NCBI RefSeq assembly: GCF_000003605.2
Contig: NW_003121420.1
Location: forward strand, 62,024-86,106
Source of the DNA: Saccoglossus kowalevskii
Taxonomy: Eukaryota; Hemichordata; Enteropneusta; Harrimaniidae
Direction: 5' to 3'
DNA: 24,083 nucleotides
Shown: positions 1 through 11,705 of the stretch, one piece after another
Layout: every line of letters begins with the position of its first letter
Position numbering within the stretch: the stretch's first letter is position 1
Made by a program: the position numbers and the translations under genes
Notes under the pieces: model-generated
Databases searched by the model: none
The model's input: only the letters and a program-made list of their open reading frames with translations
What the model was told of the DNA's origin: nothing

Positions 1-789
1 TTGGAAAATCACGCATCTCAACTGGAAAAAGTTTTATCGAAGGGGTTCTTTAACTTGTCGGTCATTTAGGGTTCATCGCAGGCGGACACACGAATTACTG
101 TAATAGCATCGCGTTGCTTTTAGATGGGATAACCGGCTTACTACGCTGTAAATCGCATATATTCTAATTCTCATTTTCACACAAATGTGTGTGATAATCT
201 TGATTTGTACACTGTAGTTTTGTCCACAATGCATCGTGAAGACTTCAAAACCACGCTGCCAAATCACCTTATAAAAGTGGTTTTGTTGCCACGTCGTAAG
301 GGTATTTTAGTAATTTGTTGTATCTTTCCTCAAAAGCATCCAATTTTGAAAGTGCGGGCAACGTGTAAATAGTGTTGGATGACGTAAAATCCCCAATATG
401 TCAATTACACGAAGCAGAAGATTTTCTCGGCTGGACACAATGTATGTAAAAAACACGATAATATATCAACACGCTGGGATACAATTGGCGTTAACATGAC
501 TATAATTTTCTTCAAAACATGCATTATATCCTTAATGGAATGCTAACCCCCACTGATTGAGTGGAAATGACACGTATCAAGCAATGGTTGGTGCAAGTAA
601 ATTGATATGTCATAAATAATGTCTCTGTTTTCTTCTGGGTTGCTTTGCCATGGTGGATTAATATTGTGAGCTTGTTCCACAGTAATGAGTTTAAGTCTAT
701 GAGAATTGATGCAATAATTGTGTTAATCGGTCTGATAAGCGTGATTAGTTGGTGACACGGACGAAAAACGATTGTGACAGAGGCACGTC
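1..789. other. Non-coding stretch, nothing recognised
   Basis: AT-rich sequence with only short ORFs on both strands. I see no coding exon, RNA gene or repeat structure that I can support. Confidence 0.5.
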
Positions 790-950
790 TGTGACGGAAT
801 TACCGATAAGTGATAAAGACAGTTCTGAATTAGCGTTGCATCATCATTGCTACAGCGTGTTCTACCATGTATAAATATTAGTAGTAATTGTTTTTTACGA
901 GAACATTTCAGTGCACTTTGTTTGGAGTTTCATCTCTACTGGTGACCCCC
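790..950 (+). mobile_element. Possible LTR remnant with primer-binding-site-like junction
   Basis: The segment opens with TGTGACGGAATTACC (790-804), has a TATAAATA box at 870-877, reaches a CA at 931-932, and seven bases later carries TGGTGACCCCC (940-950). A short block beginning TG, with a TATA box, ending in CA and followed by a TGGTGACCCC-type primer-binding site is how many metazoan gypsy-class LTR elements look at the LTR/leader junction. That resemblance is from memory. No second LTR, polypurine tract or gag/pol homology is visible, so at best this is a solo or truncated LTR of about 143 bp. It could be chance. Confidence 0.25.
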
Positions 951-2451
951 AACAGTGAGCGGAGTAAGCGAGAAGACGAATTGCGAACCCTAGTTGCAAC
1001 GCAACTTGCTAGGCACATGCCTCTGATACTTTCATGTGAAAAACAGTCTTGTTTCACCCACATAGTACTGTGTCCAAAGAGTTTAATTATATATACAGTG
1101 CATGTGCGGGTATTAAACATTCGTACATGCCTTAATCTATATAAAACAAAACGGAGATGAATTGCCTGTAGAAAAACGTTAGATATACGCAAACAAATAA
1201 TTATTAAGTTGTTATTTCGTTTTTGATTTCCAAAAGTGCTTCTGGTCATTTTTTCCATTCGTACGTTTTATCTCCTTGTTTGACACGTTCCATTAAGTTT
1301 GTCTTTATCCCATTGACATTTAAAAAAAAAAACAGTGTCACAGTTAGTTATCACTTGTTTTGTAGTCCGCCTTAATATCACGTTGTTGTATATACTAGTA
1401 TGTAAACTAACTGCATTGAGAGATGCGTGCGTACGGTTTTTACAATCAGTTAAGAAGACTGCCGGCGGAATAATACGAGTGCATAATATGTACATGTACA
1501 TTAAAAATGGTTTCAGTGGCTCGAATGAAAATCTGTATCACTCATAACGTTATTGCACTGTATAAATTTCATAAATTTCATGTATTTTTCATATTTACTA
1601 TTTTTCTAGTTTCATTTAAACTGTCATGCTTGTGTCGCGATTTACTTATAAACACGACTCTCCGTGCCCGCCCTCCTTTTTTCCGTATTCATGTCACGAC
1701 GGCTTTCCGGAATGATAACTATTGGTATTGATTGCATTACAGCGCATTGTTGTTCTGTCTCTATCAATTCTCATCTCATTCAAAAAAACGTACTTTTTTG
1801 CGTAATAACCTCAAGAAAAATCATTAAAAATTGTGCCACCTGTCCAATCGTTTCAGAGTGTGTGTCGGTTCAGGTGACACTTGCGGAGCAACAATAACAA
1901 TTATCATCTACTGAAATCATTCATGTCAATGTCTTGGATGACAAAACTGTTTCACCCAATTAGCTTGCCCGTGGCACCTTTTAGCGCAAACTGAATTCGA
2001 TTTCTTTCGATTTCGGAATTGACATTCAGCTGTACCAGTTGAGCTCTCGGTGCGCTGTGCGTAGCAAGTCCTTTTACATATGAATGCAAATTCGAAATTG
2101 TTGCTGCCGACCTAAATATGGAAACAGTACGCACTTATGTGATCGTGTCAATTCGTCTGCAATGTTGATTTGTTTGCATTTATTTTTCAGGAACGCAATT
2201 CTTTGTAGTCCCCATCAGACCACGCAATATGACGTGTGTGTACTAACAAAGTCGAGCGGAAGTAGAAACGAAATGATCAATGAAATGATCACACGTACCG
2301 CCACGTAGTTGCTGGCTATAGAGGAAATACAATAAATATACCTCGTCGTTATAACCTAAATTGTGGACTTGTCATGCCTCGATACGAAATTCAATGAAGA
2401 CCACACAAAGTGTGTACATCGGGAAATGTATATATGTGTATATAAGAATGG
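951..2451. other. Non-coding stretch, nothing recognised
   Basis: No supportable gene. Short overlapping ORFs occur on both strands without codon or domain signal. There is a run of A at 1322-1332, and a 12-bp direct repeat (GAAATGATCAAT-like) near 2270-2291. Confidence 0.45.
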
Positions 2452-2478
2452 ATTCTATCAAATAAATATTGATAGAAT
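2452..2478. repeat. Perfect 10-bp inverted repeat (hairpin)
   Basis: ATTCTATCAA (2452-2461) and TTGATAGAAT (2469-2478) are exact reverse complements separated by the 7-base loop ATAAATA. The stem is AT-rich and has no T-tract or other sign of a specific function. Confidence 0.6.
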
Positions 2479-5014
2479 TAAATCTGAATAGAAAGTGTAT
2501 CTAATATCACACTGCTAGCAAACGTGGTAACTCAATCGCAAAAAATAATGTAATATCAACATCATAACTTGGTCATTTTATTCAATATCAAATTTCTGGA
2601 GCTTTCCAGATATAAGTTTTGATATTTGTTCAACTCCGCATTTTATGCAATTGACGATGCTATCTCTGGCTAAATCTATAACGCATCAACAGCCGCAAAT
2701 TGAATGTACTTATTTGCACTTCTTTAGCAAATAAAACGACGTATCATCAGCAACGGCAAAATCAATCGGAGAGATCAGTAAAAGTTGATGGGTATGTTTA
2801 CTTTGAGTAAACATTATGACTTAATGTTAAAAGGCCTTTTCAGAAAGCAACGATGACAAGGATATACTACACCTCACTCCAAATAGTTGCCGAGATGATG
2901 AATTATTGCGACTAAAATAAAACGTATATTTGATTAATTATATCCGTTTTATAATTCGCGCATTCGGAAACCACGTTAATTACGGCTTCATTTTGCTTCA
3001 ACAGGTGGTGCCCGCTGCTTTGCCAGCAAATCGATTGTTTTTTTTGTTTTTTTGTGCATTTTGAATATACTGTGCTCCAGGTGTCTCCTCCATTCATTGT
3101 GAATACCACCTGGTATGGAAGCAGATCTGGACGATCTACGTGGTGTAATTGCGTGTGAAACGTTCTCAATGCCTTTTCTTTAATGAGAAGAAATCCGCGA
3201 AGTCTCGTTACGAGTTTTGCTTGAGCGGTCATGCTTACCTACGCACATAAACTATCACTTTAATGCGACACTCGGTTTTCTTTCGCATTGGTATGGCATA
3301 GGCATGAGCACGTTCCGACATTCGTACTTAATTATAAATTCAAATTAATAATGTCCATTAAAACATCAATGATAAATATTTGTTGAGCTCATGTGCTATA
3401 TTAAAACCCGCCGTCCGAATAAATAGCGTGAAATGATAATATAAAGTGTCCCGCTGTTGAGTGTTTGTATCACTGGTGAATATTTTTTTAATCACGAGCA
3501 GACATTGCGCGCGATGACAAATACGCATTAATAAGGATATCATATGTCTTCTGTTCGCAAGATTAGAGTTATTATTTCCACTACTAGATTTGTCATATTT
3601 TTCGCGTGGGTTGTAATATACGATGTATTAATAGATTATATAAAAACAAATACTCGTGGGAGGTTTTTCATCAGATGTTTTCATATTCCCGCCATGAATA
3701 AATTATAATGTGTTCAATTTGCTATAGACTAAGGTAAATAATTGTTGATGTCACTCGGACGAAAGTGGGAGATTTTTTATCGGAGAAATGTTTGAAGGGG
3801 GATGTTAAAATTTCGATGGGAAAAATCCAACTATTCTGTAAAAAGAATTATGGTTGACAACAGTGTTTTACATAATATCTACTCATGTTCATAACAATAG
3901 CGTTTACTCAATTATAATATCAAATTCAAGTGCGGAGTACGAAAGAATTTTAGGGCATAAACAGATCGAATCGAATTACGTTTCAGAATTGGGTGTGGTC
4001 AGTTTAGAAATGAGATCTTCTATAAGGAGTATCATTTCTTATATATCTTAGTAATCTTTTTTAGAAATTGTTCACAGCCCGGGTATAACGTTATTACAAG
4101 ACGCATATAATTTGGTACATCTTTAGTGGTGTTGCATTTCAATGACGGACAGCTTGTTTGTACTACAAGTTCGAGAGTCATGTTATCACAAACAATCAAG
4201 GTTGTACTTTTCAAATAACACGCAACCATGAAAATGAACATGCCTCTGGGCTTGAAACACTTAAAAAGGTGTTATATACAAAGCATTAAGTGTGTTCCTA
4301 GAATAGACGAAGACTTCTGTTAATGGCTTCGTTAACTGCTCGGTGTACATCGGCTCGTTTTGTGTTTTATCAATTCAAGTGGCATCTCGGTCGTTTATTC
4401 CCACTTGACAACTCTCATTAAACTGCGTTTATACTGTTAAATATAAGCTGTAATTGAACCAATCCAAAAACAAAAAATATGTATATAAAAACATTTTTGG
4501 AACTTGTTCTTTCCTCATAAATCCACGCTAGACACGCCCAAATGTACAACGATATATGAAACAGTATTGCGTATACTGCTGGTTTCCCCCAAGCATGCTC
4601 GCCAATATGGGAAACAAGATATTCAAATTAGGCAGTTTACTTAATAAATAGTCTGCCTTATTGTGAAAAACACTTACCTAGTATCCTAAATCTTTCTTTT
4701 TTCTGGATGTTGCAAACTGATTTCTCCTAACTTTAGGATTTGATGCAATATGACACTATGATATGATCCAAACGCTACCAGTCTTACTGATCACGTCAGA
4801 CAACGCAGATGGTGGAGGCACTTAAGAATATCGCTTACAAGCAATGGGATAAAATTCATCCTCGTTCTAGAATAATAATTAATCTAATGGTTTTTCGTAG
4901 GTAATATCTGATTTTTTCATCACTCGGTTCATCTTCAGTGCAAATTACATCAGGGTTTGTGTCTGCAATTTGTGACACGACGGGCCATTAAGACTGATGG
5001 TAATATATATATGA
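2479..5014. other. Non-coding stretch, nothing recognised
   Basis: AT-rich. The longest ORF here is 106 codons on the minus strand (2912-3232). An open frame of that length is expected about once by chance in AT-rich sequence of this size, and it shows no recognisable domain. A T-rich low-complexity patch lies at 3039-3055. Confidence 0.45.
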
Positions 5015-5434
5015 GTGTTGTCTCATCTTCATTCTGTAATTGTTTGCTATATGGCCGTAATTAGCAGTGACAAATCACGTGAGCCGCTCTATGACGCACA
5101 AGTACCACTTCGCGCAATAATTACTACATCTTACCATTTCCAATCACTGGTGATACTGTTATCAATGACAAAAAGCCGACTAATCTCATACGTACTTACA
5201 AAGATTAGTAATTTTCTTGATGCAAGGGAAAGCACAATGTTGAACAACATAGACAAGTATACGTCCGCTTTTCGCAACAAAGTAAAAGATTCAACTCGAT
5301 ATTTATTTTGTGTTTTGTTTTTCTTTTGTTTTTTCACAAATAATTATAGCAAGTCTTATCTCTTCTTATATTCGTTTAGTAGCAATCTCCAGAGTATGAC
5401 ATATTACAAACGAATAAATTTAATAACACTATAA
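5015..5434 (+). other. Unassigned ORF, 139 codons (probably not a gene)
   Basis: This is the longest open frame in the window. It opens at GTG, and the first internal ATG is at 5051. The middle (roughly residues 50-95) is mixed polar and hydrophobic. It is followed by a phenylalanine-rich stretch (CVLFFFCFF) that could mimic a membrane segment but arises from a T-rich tract. I recognise no domain, and no splice or poly(A) context stands out. By my rough estimate a frame this long is somewhat unlikely by chance at this base composition, which is the only reason to list it. Confidence 0.1.
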
Positions 5435-6541
5435 GTTAGATGTACATCTGTATTCATTGAAGGAAAACGTGGAAATAATTCAACTTAACAAATAACTTGC
5501 GAACAATATAGAATATAGAAAATTCAGGTACCAATTTTGGGACATGCCCATCATCCTCAAATGTTCAAATCACGAAAATTAATATTCAATCGAGATGTGT
5601 CTTAATCACTTTCATGTTGAAAAATAATTATGCGAAGCAATGCCGAGGAATCTCATTATTTCGTAAATAATTTTCAGAATTATCTTTTCGTTTTGCTGTA
5701 TATTGCATGTACATCTGGAATTATTATTATCATTATTATTTTTGATATTCAAAAAAACAATACTCATATATGTGTTTTGAATATATACCGGGTATAAATA
5801 ACATAGATGGATAATGACAAGTTGATTTACATTACCTGGGAAAAGAATTAAAATCTGACGCATTTTAAGGTTTGTAAGTTTTTTTTTATTTCATACATTT
5901 TGACTGTATACTTGGTATATTTCTATCACATATATCTTACTTTCACTACCAAAAATAAATTTAAATAAATATATGAAACAAAACTAATTACACACAAATT
6001 TAAAAAAAAAGGTTCTTTAAATCAGAATCCGATTGCCTAGAAACATGTACCAGATTTGTTGGTAGCGGAAAATATATATTTTAAAACAAAACAGTTTGAG
6101 ATTGTGATATATATTTTTATAGTAGATATTGTGATGTTTGTCGTTGTAAAAGGGAAGTTAGCGATACAATATGTTAACTCGTGTAAGTACGTGTTGGATT
6201 ACACTGTAATGTAGAAATTATCTATTGCTAAATGAGATGTTACCTTCATTAGGGTTACATTCTTTCAGCGCATTCGTTATGCCGAGGTATGTATTAGGGA
6301 TAATTCATAGAGAAATTAACTTCTTTTCTCCAGGCTATTGCACAAAGCGGTTAATAGAAAACGAAACACCGAAACAATCAAACAGCGTATTGGTTACATA
6401 ATGAGTTTATAATTAAATGTGATAACACTTATATGATTTCAGATTGCATCAATTTTCTGATATCGACCTCGGGTTCCTTACATGAATCATTTGGTTATAA
6501 GTCAGTATGATATATGGAAATGCTCACTTTTTTCGAATACC

Positions 6542-6549
6542 TGACGTCA
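6542..6549. promoter_or_regulatory. Exact CRE palindrome TGACGTCA
   Basis: Exact match to the consensus full cAMP-response element bound by CREB/ATF bZIP proteins. No TATA box or transcript start is evident nearby, so function is not implied. It is one of four in the window. Confidence 0.25.
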
Positions 6550-8738
6550 CATAACTTAGATTCCGTGTGTTGTTGTTTACTCTGGTTTAATCGTGTTTTG
6601 TAAAGTATTGTTTATGTACATTGGTTGTGTGTTGCTTTCATTATCGACACATAATGTGGACTTCCACGATAACAATTGTTTTAAAAACTCTTACTAGCAA
6701 CTAAATATTATTATTTAAAAACTATGATCTCATTTTACTCTGATTGCACACATAATGCATACTTTATTGAAATACAGTCTTCAAAAGATGTATTAGGTTA
6801 TCGATGAAAGATATAATACAAGAAGACATTTTTTTAAAAAGGTTCGACCAAGGCTTTAATTTGACACCTTTGTTGAATATGCTTCATTTTCAGTTTGGCG
6901 AATAGCATGCAATTTGTTTACTAATTAATTAAATTAGATTCGCTCAATTAAGATTTAGGGAATAAAAGTTTATGTATGTGTGATAAGACAAACCTGTACA
7001 TTACCTAATTTGTCTTTGTCTTTTAATTTATTTGTATTCGGGTAAACATAATGTAGTTGCCATTGCAGCTACACTATGACTACCTGATAACTGTCAAAGC
7101 TAAAGACACGCATTTGTAAGGAGTATTGTATATATTGTATATATTTGATATAAATATTATTACTAGCTGTTGTGCCAGTAAACAACTTAAATTATTTAAA
7201 TATTTTGAACCATGAAACCTCCAAAAAACCGTGTTTGAAATAATGATGGTGACTATGATGCAGTTGGAATAACATTTCATATTATTATAACATTCTAATG
7301 AAAAACTTAATCTTACGACTCGGCATGCGAAACACGTTTATCGAAGTACTAATGTTCTGTGTTACTAATAATAGAATTTCGCTTGGAGACATTATTTACA
7401 TCAACATTTACTAGCACATCAAAACTATAATTGATGTAAACTTAATATGCATATATATAAAATATTCGCTTATACTACAAATATGCATTGGGTACGATGG
7501 ATACTATTCTGAGATCGATTCCAACTGTTGTCATATCTGCCTTGTATATCAAAGTTATTTCTTGTTCTTAATGAACGTTTTTTTATGAATGCTCTCAAGA
7601 TTGTTAAGTAGAATTCCCGCAAAGATTTACCACTCTACTTCAAATGACACGAGCCAAGGACAACGATTTCAAGTTATACGTTTTCTATGTCAAAATTGAC
7701 TTGTTAACATTTGTACCTCATGATATATGCTTACAATATAAGTATATGTATTTGAACACGGATAATTTGAGAGATCGTGGAGTATAACAACAAGACACTT
7801 GACTCTGTGTTGAACCTAACATCGCCTCAAGGGACGATGTTTTAACCGATACTTATCATTCGTATTTTGCCCTGTTAAATAAATAATCGATTTATTTAGT
7901 TCTATTTTCAGAATCAAAATTACTCTTATTCTGTGGCTAATCTGTGATTAAAATTCAGGATATGATGACTACTTAGTAATTCTACGTGCACCTAGCTAAT
8001 GCGCTATTAATGCATCGATAAAGATTCCATCAAATAATATCCGTGTTTCTACGAGTGATAACAAACATCACGGACATGCGATGTTATCGTGGAATATGTT
8101 CTTTGCGATTAGGGTAGATGGAAACCTTAGTCCTAAAAATTTATTTCACCGATCGATTTTGATTATGTTTGCCGTACCTACTTTTACGGCTGTTTCCGAT
8201 CACGAAAATCAATTACAGCGACTTTCACTGTCTCATATTCGAATAATTACCAAAAATGCGACTTTTAGATTAAAAACGGCATCACATTCAATTATAGATA
8301 AATGCAGACGTGAAACGTTGACAAAACACAGTCAAGTTTCTATTACCTTACAGGTGATACATGCACAGTACTAATCACCGTAGAACTTGTGCTCCCATTT
8401 CTATTGGGAAATTACCCAAGAAACAGAGAATCAAACATAACATGTGTTTGTCTTGTTTTATATTTAAAATTAAGTTCCCAGAAAAGCAACTTAATTGATT
8501 AAGCATTGATTCACGCAATAAAAACACAGCAAAAACGTTATAATACCATACAGAATGCCCAAAGATCACGTAGTATAACTGTATATAGCGCATAGCAACG
8601 CATAACGCGCCTAAGGGGCGTGTATCGATCGTCTTTGCTGTGTTTTGTTTTTCAATTGTATAGATTTCTTGCTGTTAACCGCATTTTGGTCAAACACAAG
8701 CGGTCATGAGACTGGACATATAAGAAGATGCGCTGGGA

Positions 8739-8746
8739 TGACGTCA
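8739..8746. promoter_or_regulatory. Exact CRE palindrome TGACGTCA
   Basis: Second exact full CRE. It lies about 270 bases left of the CpG-rich patch at 9.0-9.3 kb, which itself holds a third copy. Confidence 0.28.
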
Positions 8747-9009
8747 GAGACGGGTCGATCTACCTTAAGAACTATGATTTAATTACCCATGATGCATGTG
8801 ATACCCGATTACTGTATATTGACATTGCGTGGTATCATTTGACGAATTCGAAGATGCACAGAATGATTAGAACTTGATTATTACAATTTAAGATACAATA
8901 GAATTATTTCGAGATCTACTTCTACTACAATGATACTGTGTACAGTGTGTGGAAAGTTCCAAGTAGTTGTAGCGAATCCTACATGTTGTATTTACTGATG
9001 TCAACCGAT

Positions 9010-9300
9010 TCTGTTGTCATCAATTGCCGAAAGGTCTGCGTGCTTTGTGGTGAATTTACATTGCCTGAAAACTTCGCCGATTGACATCTCTGCGTACGTT
9101 AACGTTGTCACATACAGGCGCCCGAAGCTCGGTTTTAATTGCATCTTTGACGTCAGCACACCGTGGGTAGCATGGATCGGTACATGCGTACTGGGGGCTG
9201 ATTGGCGTGAAGAGGCAGATCGTTATTTTCTCTAACGGCGCGTCGGGGCTATGCACCGATACTGTAATTTTCGTAGCGGGCTACCGAGCTCATTAGTCCC
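9010..9300. other. GC- and CpG-rich patch
   Basis: This ~290-base patch has about 25 CpG dinucleotides by hand count and GC near one half, against roughly one third for the surroundings. CpGs are therefore more frequent than base composition predicts. It includes a CRE and the cluster AACGGCGCGTCGGGG near 9234-9248. ORFs cross it on both strands (73 codons plus, 66 codons minus), and none is recognised. It could be a promoter-like or unmethylated regulatory island, an exon of an unknown gene, or an inserted fragment. Confidence 0.35.
9148..9155. promoter_or_regulatory. Exact CRE palindrome TGACGTCA in the CpG-rich patch
   Basis: Third exact full CRE, located inside the CpG-rich patch. Of the four it has the most promoter-like context. 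Confidence 0.32.
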
Positions 9301-9310
9301 CTCACAATAC

Positions 9311-10456
9311 ATGGCATATATGTAAGGCAATTTTATCTCATTATTGTGTTACACTTTTCTTCTGGATGTCCCTTTAAGCGGAACAATCGTCAAAGCGCAG
9401 ATAAATGGGTTAAAACACGTCAAAACGTAGTTCGGGTCTCAAATTTGACAGTATTATGTGTAATTTAGTGGGTCTCAGCTCCGAGAAATCGTTAACTGCA
9501 TAAGAGCACAGCACTTGCGCTGATATCGAAGAACTCCCTGGGGAGCAATAAGTATCTGAAGAAATCTGGAACCTAGATTTCGAATCAGTGTTTAGTGTAT
9601 CGGCTGCATAAACAGGATTGTTTAAAAACAAAACAAAATAGGGATTTTTCAAAGACACTAACGCATTTGATAAATCAACTCTTCTATTCAGATCATTTTT
9701 TTAAACTTTAGACAATTTTTTTGTTACTCGCTCATGATTTCTATAACAGCGTATTTTTATTTAATTACAGTAAATTTGTTGACTATCGATATTTGGAACT
9801 TTCCTGTTTTGTTTTATAGTGAATTGATATGTCGTATACAGTAATTACGAACTATGTTTTGTCGTTGGTGGATGGATACCAGAACTATTGAACGTAAAAC
9901 GTGTAATCGTGAATCAATCCGCTTGTTCAGTATGATCAACTCAACTAGTGTATCAGTCCGCATGGATAGCGTGACCCCGAGTGCGTGACTCTCTCATGAA
10001 AAGGGGTATACGTCATTGTTGTTGTAATGACTTTATTTTTATCTGATCGTTATTCAAATCACACATTTATGACATCCAAATCATTTCATTTATATTGTTA
10101 TATACTAGTATAACACTACATGAATGCTACAGCCTTCCATTATGCATTTTTGATGTCACCGGGACGACACCTGGGTGGATGAGCGTTCTTACACAACTGA
10201 CAATTGGCGTAATACTCATTCGTATTGTTGAAACGAGCGTCGTGACGACCTCAATTAAGTGTTATCAATGCATGAGTGTTGACGCTAGGTGGCGCTATAT
10301 AAGGTTTTGTTCCTTAACCGCGTATATGCAAAATGTCTTATGGGTGAGACTAGTGTTCATTGCCATTTTTGTATTAGAGAGTTTCGAAATCTGTATAAAA
10401 ACAATAATGTAAGGGATTGGTCAGTTACTTCGGCCTAGGGGGTCGGTGGATCAGTA
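9311..10456. other. Non-coding stretch, nothing recognised
   Basis: No supportable gene. A 105-codon + strand ORF at 10095-10412 contains KCYQC, but lacks the cysteine spacing needed for a Ly6/uPAR domain. Confidence 0.4.
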
Positions 10457-10512
10457 GGGGAGTTACCCTGTTTTTGATTGTGCGAATAGTGGGGGGTCAC
10501 CCTGTTTTTGAT
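10457..10512 (+). repeat. Duplicated 22-bp G-rich box
   Basis: Two 22-base copies (10457-10478 and 10491-10512) share the form GGGG-GT-ACCCTGTTTTTGAT and differ at two positions. They start 34 bases apart. The preceding bases 10414-10445 are also G-rich (CGGCCTAGGGGGTCGGTGG). The block stands out from its AT-rich surroundings and is probably part of an interspersed repeat. The family is not identified. Confidence 0.5.
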
Positions 10513-10634
10513 AACATGTTTTCCAGAATTCACACACGCGCTCATGCCTATATTTTTTTTAAAATTATTTCAGAACAAACGATAAAAAAGTTAATCGTAC
10601 AAATGTGTTCTTAATAATAACTATTACCTATATT

Positions 10635-10670
10635 GCCTATAAATTTGTTGATGTAAAAAATGTTATAGGC
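10635..10670. repeat. Short perfect inverted repeat
   Basis: GCCTATAA (10635-10642) and TTATAGGC (10663-10670) are exact reverse complements with a 20-base spacer. This is a small hairpin with no assigned role. Confidence 0.4.
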
Positions 10671-10701
10671 TAAATATTTTGAGGTTAAAGTTGCCAAATA
10701 A

Positions 10702-10884
10702 CTAACAGATTATGCAATGCGGCAGTTAAGTTTTAAACACATCCCAAGTCCATGTGCTGCTGATATCAGATTATCAGGAGATGGAAAGACAACACAGCAA
10801 TTAGTACAAAGAGCAGTGACAGTTTTTGTTCAGCAAATCAAAAAAGTTAAATTTGTGAAAATGCTGATATATAAATTAAAATAA
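10702..10884 (+). other. Unassigned short ORF next to the assembly gap
   Basis: The open frame has an ATG at 10717 and encodes 55 residues to the TAA at 10882-10884. Its composition looks protein-like (for example GDGKTTQQLVQRAVTVFVQQ), but I recognise no family. GDGKTT has only a superficial P-loop look and lacks the GxxxxGK[ST] spacing. It may be the remnant of a mobile-element gene interrupted by the gap 265 bases downstream, or chance. Confidence 0.12.
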
Positions 10885-10944
10885 ATGATGAAACTTTTAA
10901 ATATGCATATTTTGCTCTATAAAATACCAAAATCCAACACATAT

Positions 10945-11130
10945 TTAAGCAAAAATCAAAGTTTCCTTTGTTTTCATAAGCACAGACTGTGCTTCGGGTA
11001 TAAAGCTTTCCTGGTCTATAAGATATGAAAGATATTTTAAATCCAACTTAGTTTTCAAAGAGTTCAAACCGCCTAGATTCAAATTCTCTTTTTTTATCTT
11101 ATAAGGGCGTTTATCGAGTGAGTACTCCAC
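10945..11130 (-). other. Unassigned minus-strand ORF abutting the assembly gap
   Basis: A 61-codon minus-strand frame, lysine- and leucine-rich, that could continue into the gap on its N-terminal side. No domain is recognised. It shares orientation with the 86-codon minus ORF at 11850-12110, so both could belong to one minus-strand gene or decayed element. The gap prevents testing this. Confidence 0.14.
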
Positions 11131-11148
11131 AGCTTTGTTTTTTATTTA

Positions 11149-11323
11149 NNNNNNNNNNNNNNNNNNNNNNNNNNNNNNNNNNNNNNNNNNNNNNNNNNNN
11201 NNNNNNNNNNNNNNNNNNNNNNNNNNNNNNNNNNNNNNNNNNNNNNNNNNNNNNNNNNNNNNNNNNNNNNNNNNNNNNNNNNNNNNNNNNNNNNNNNNNN
11301 NNNNNNNNNNNNNNNNNNNNNNN
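11149..11323. other. Assembly gap (175 N)
   Basis: Unresolved bases. Open frames reported through this interval are artefacts of N codons. Confidence 0.99.
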
Positions 11324-11348
11324 GAAGAAATCCGAACACATTTATAAC

Positions 11349-11396
11349 TCGAGTCAGTCCTTTCTATCATATGACAGAGGGACTGTGCTCGAGCCA
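11349..11396. repeat. Imperfect inverted repeat just right of the gap
   Basis: CTCGAGTCAGTCC on the left pairs with GGACTGTGCTCGAG on the right, with one small bulge and about 20 bases of loop. It lies 25 bases from the gap edge and could be one end of an unresolved element. Confidence 0.35.
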
Positions 11397-11562
11397 ATCT
11401 AAGTGTCGATTTGAATAAAGGAAATACATTCTCTTTTTGGGAGCAATGTGCAAAATAGTAGCCTACATGTGTAATTAAATTTTGTTTTCATCGAAAAAAA
11501 TAAGTTCGAATAAATGGACTACAAATATGGGAATAACCATTATAATTGTACTTACCTAACAG

Positions 11563-11705
11563 ATACATATTTATAATGTCACACAAACATATACATATTT
11601 ATAATGTCACACAAACATGTACATGTTTATAATGTCATACAAACATATACATGTTTATAATGTCATACAAACATGTACATGTTTATAATGTCATACAAAT
11701 ATGTA
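11563..11705. repeat. 28-bp minisatellite, about five copies
   Basis: The core ATAATGTC recurs at 11573, 11601, 11629, 11657 and 11685, an exact 28-base period. The unit reads approximately ACATGTTTATAATGTCATACAAACATGT with few substitutions. Junctions between later units form the self-complementary ACATGTACATGT. There are no variable spacers, so this is not a CRISPR array. Confidence 0.9.

Larger units (their letters stand above)
5435..8980. other. Non-coding stretch with short AT-rich simple sequence
   Basis: No supportable gene. It contains a degenerate TTA/ATT microsatellite at 5720-5742, A and T runs near 5880 and 6001, TATATA-rich patches near 7126-7150, TAAT-rich near-palindromes near 6920, and two CRE palindromes listed separately. 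A 97-codon + strand ORF at 8081-8374 has no recognisable feature. Confidence 0.45.

Noticed and set aside
908-1258. 116-codon minus-strand ORF
   Set aside because: It runs antisense through the possible LTR leader and has no recognisable protein features.
2912-3232. 106-codon minus-strand ORF as a gene
   Set aside because: No recognisable domain, and a frame of this length is expected about once by chance here. The bases before its ATG look like an intron start (TAG|GTAAGC) rather than a leader.
9014-9256. ORFs on both strands in the CpG-rich patch
   Set aside because: Neither 73-codon plus nor 66-codon minus frame shows a family signature. Fewer stops are expected simply because GC is higher.
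10095-10412. Possible Ly6/quiver-type protein (contains KCYQC)
   Set aside because: Only this one short cysteine motif is present. The rest lacks the ten-cysteine pattern, and there is no exon structure to support it.
11111-11402. Several ORFs through the N run
   Set aside because: Unknown bases cannot terminate a frame. These ORFs are artefacts of the assembly gap.
11563-11705. CRISPR-like array
   Set aside because: The 28-bp units are directly adjacent with no unique spacers, and the genome is eukaryotic. It is a minisatellite.
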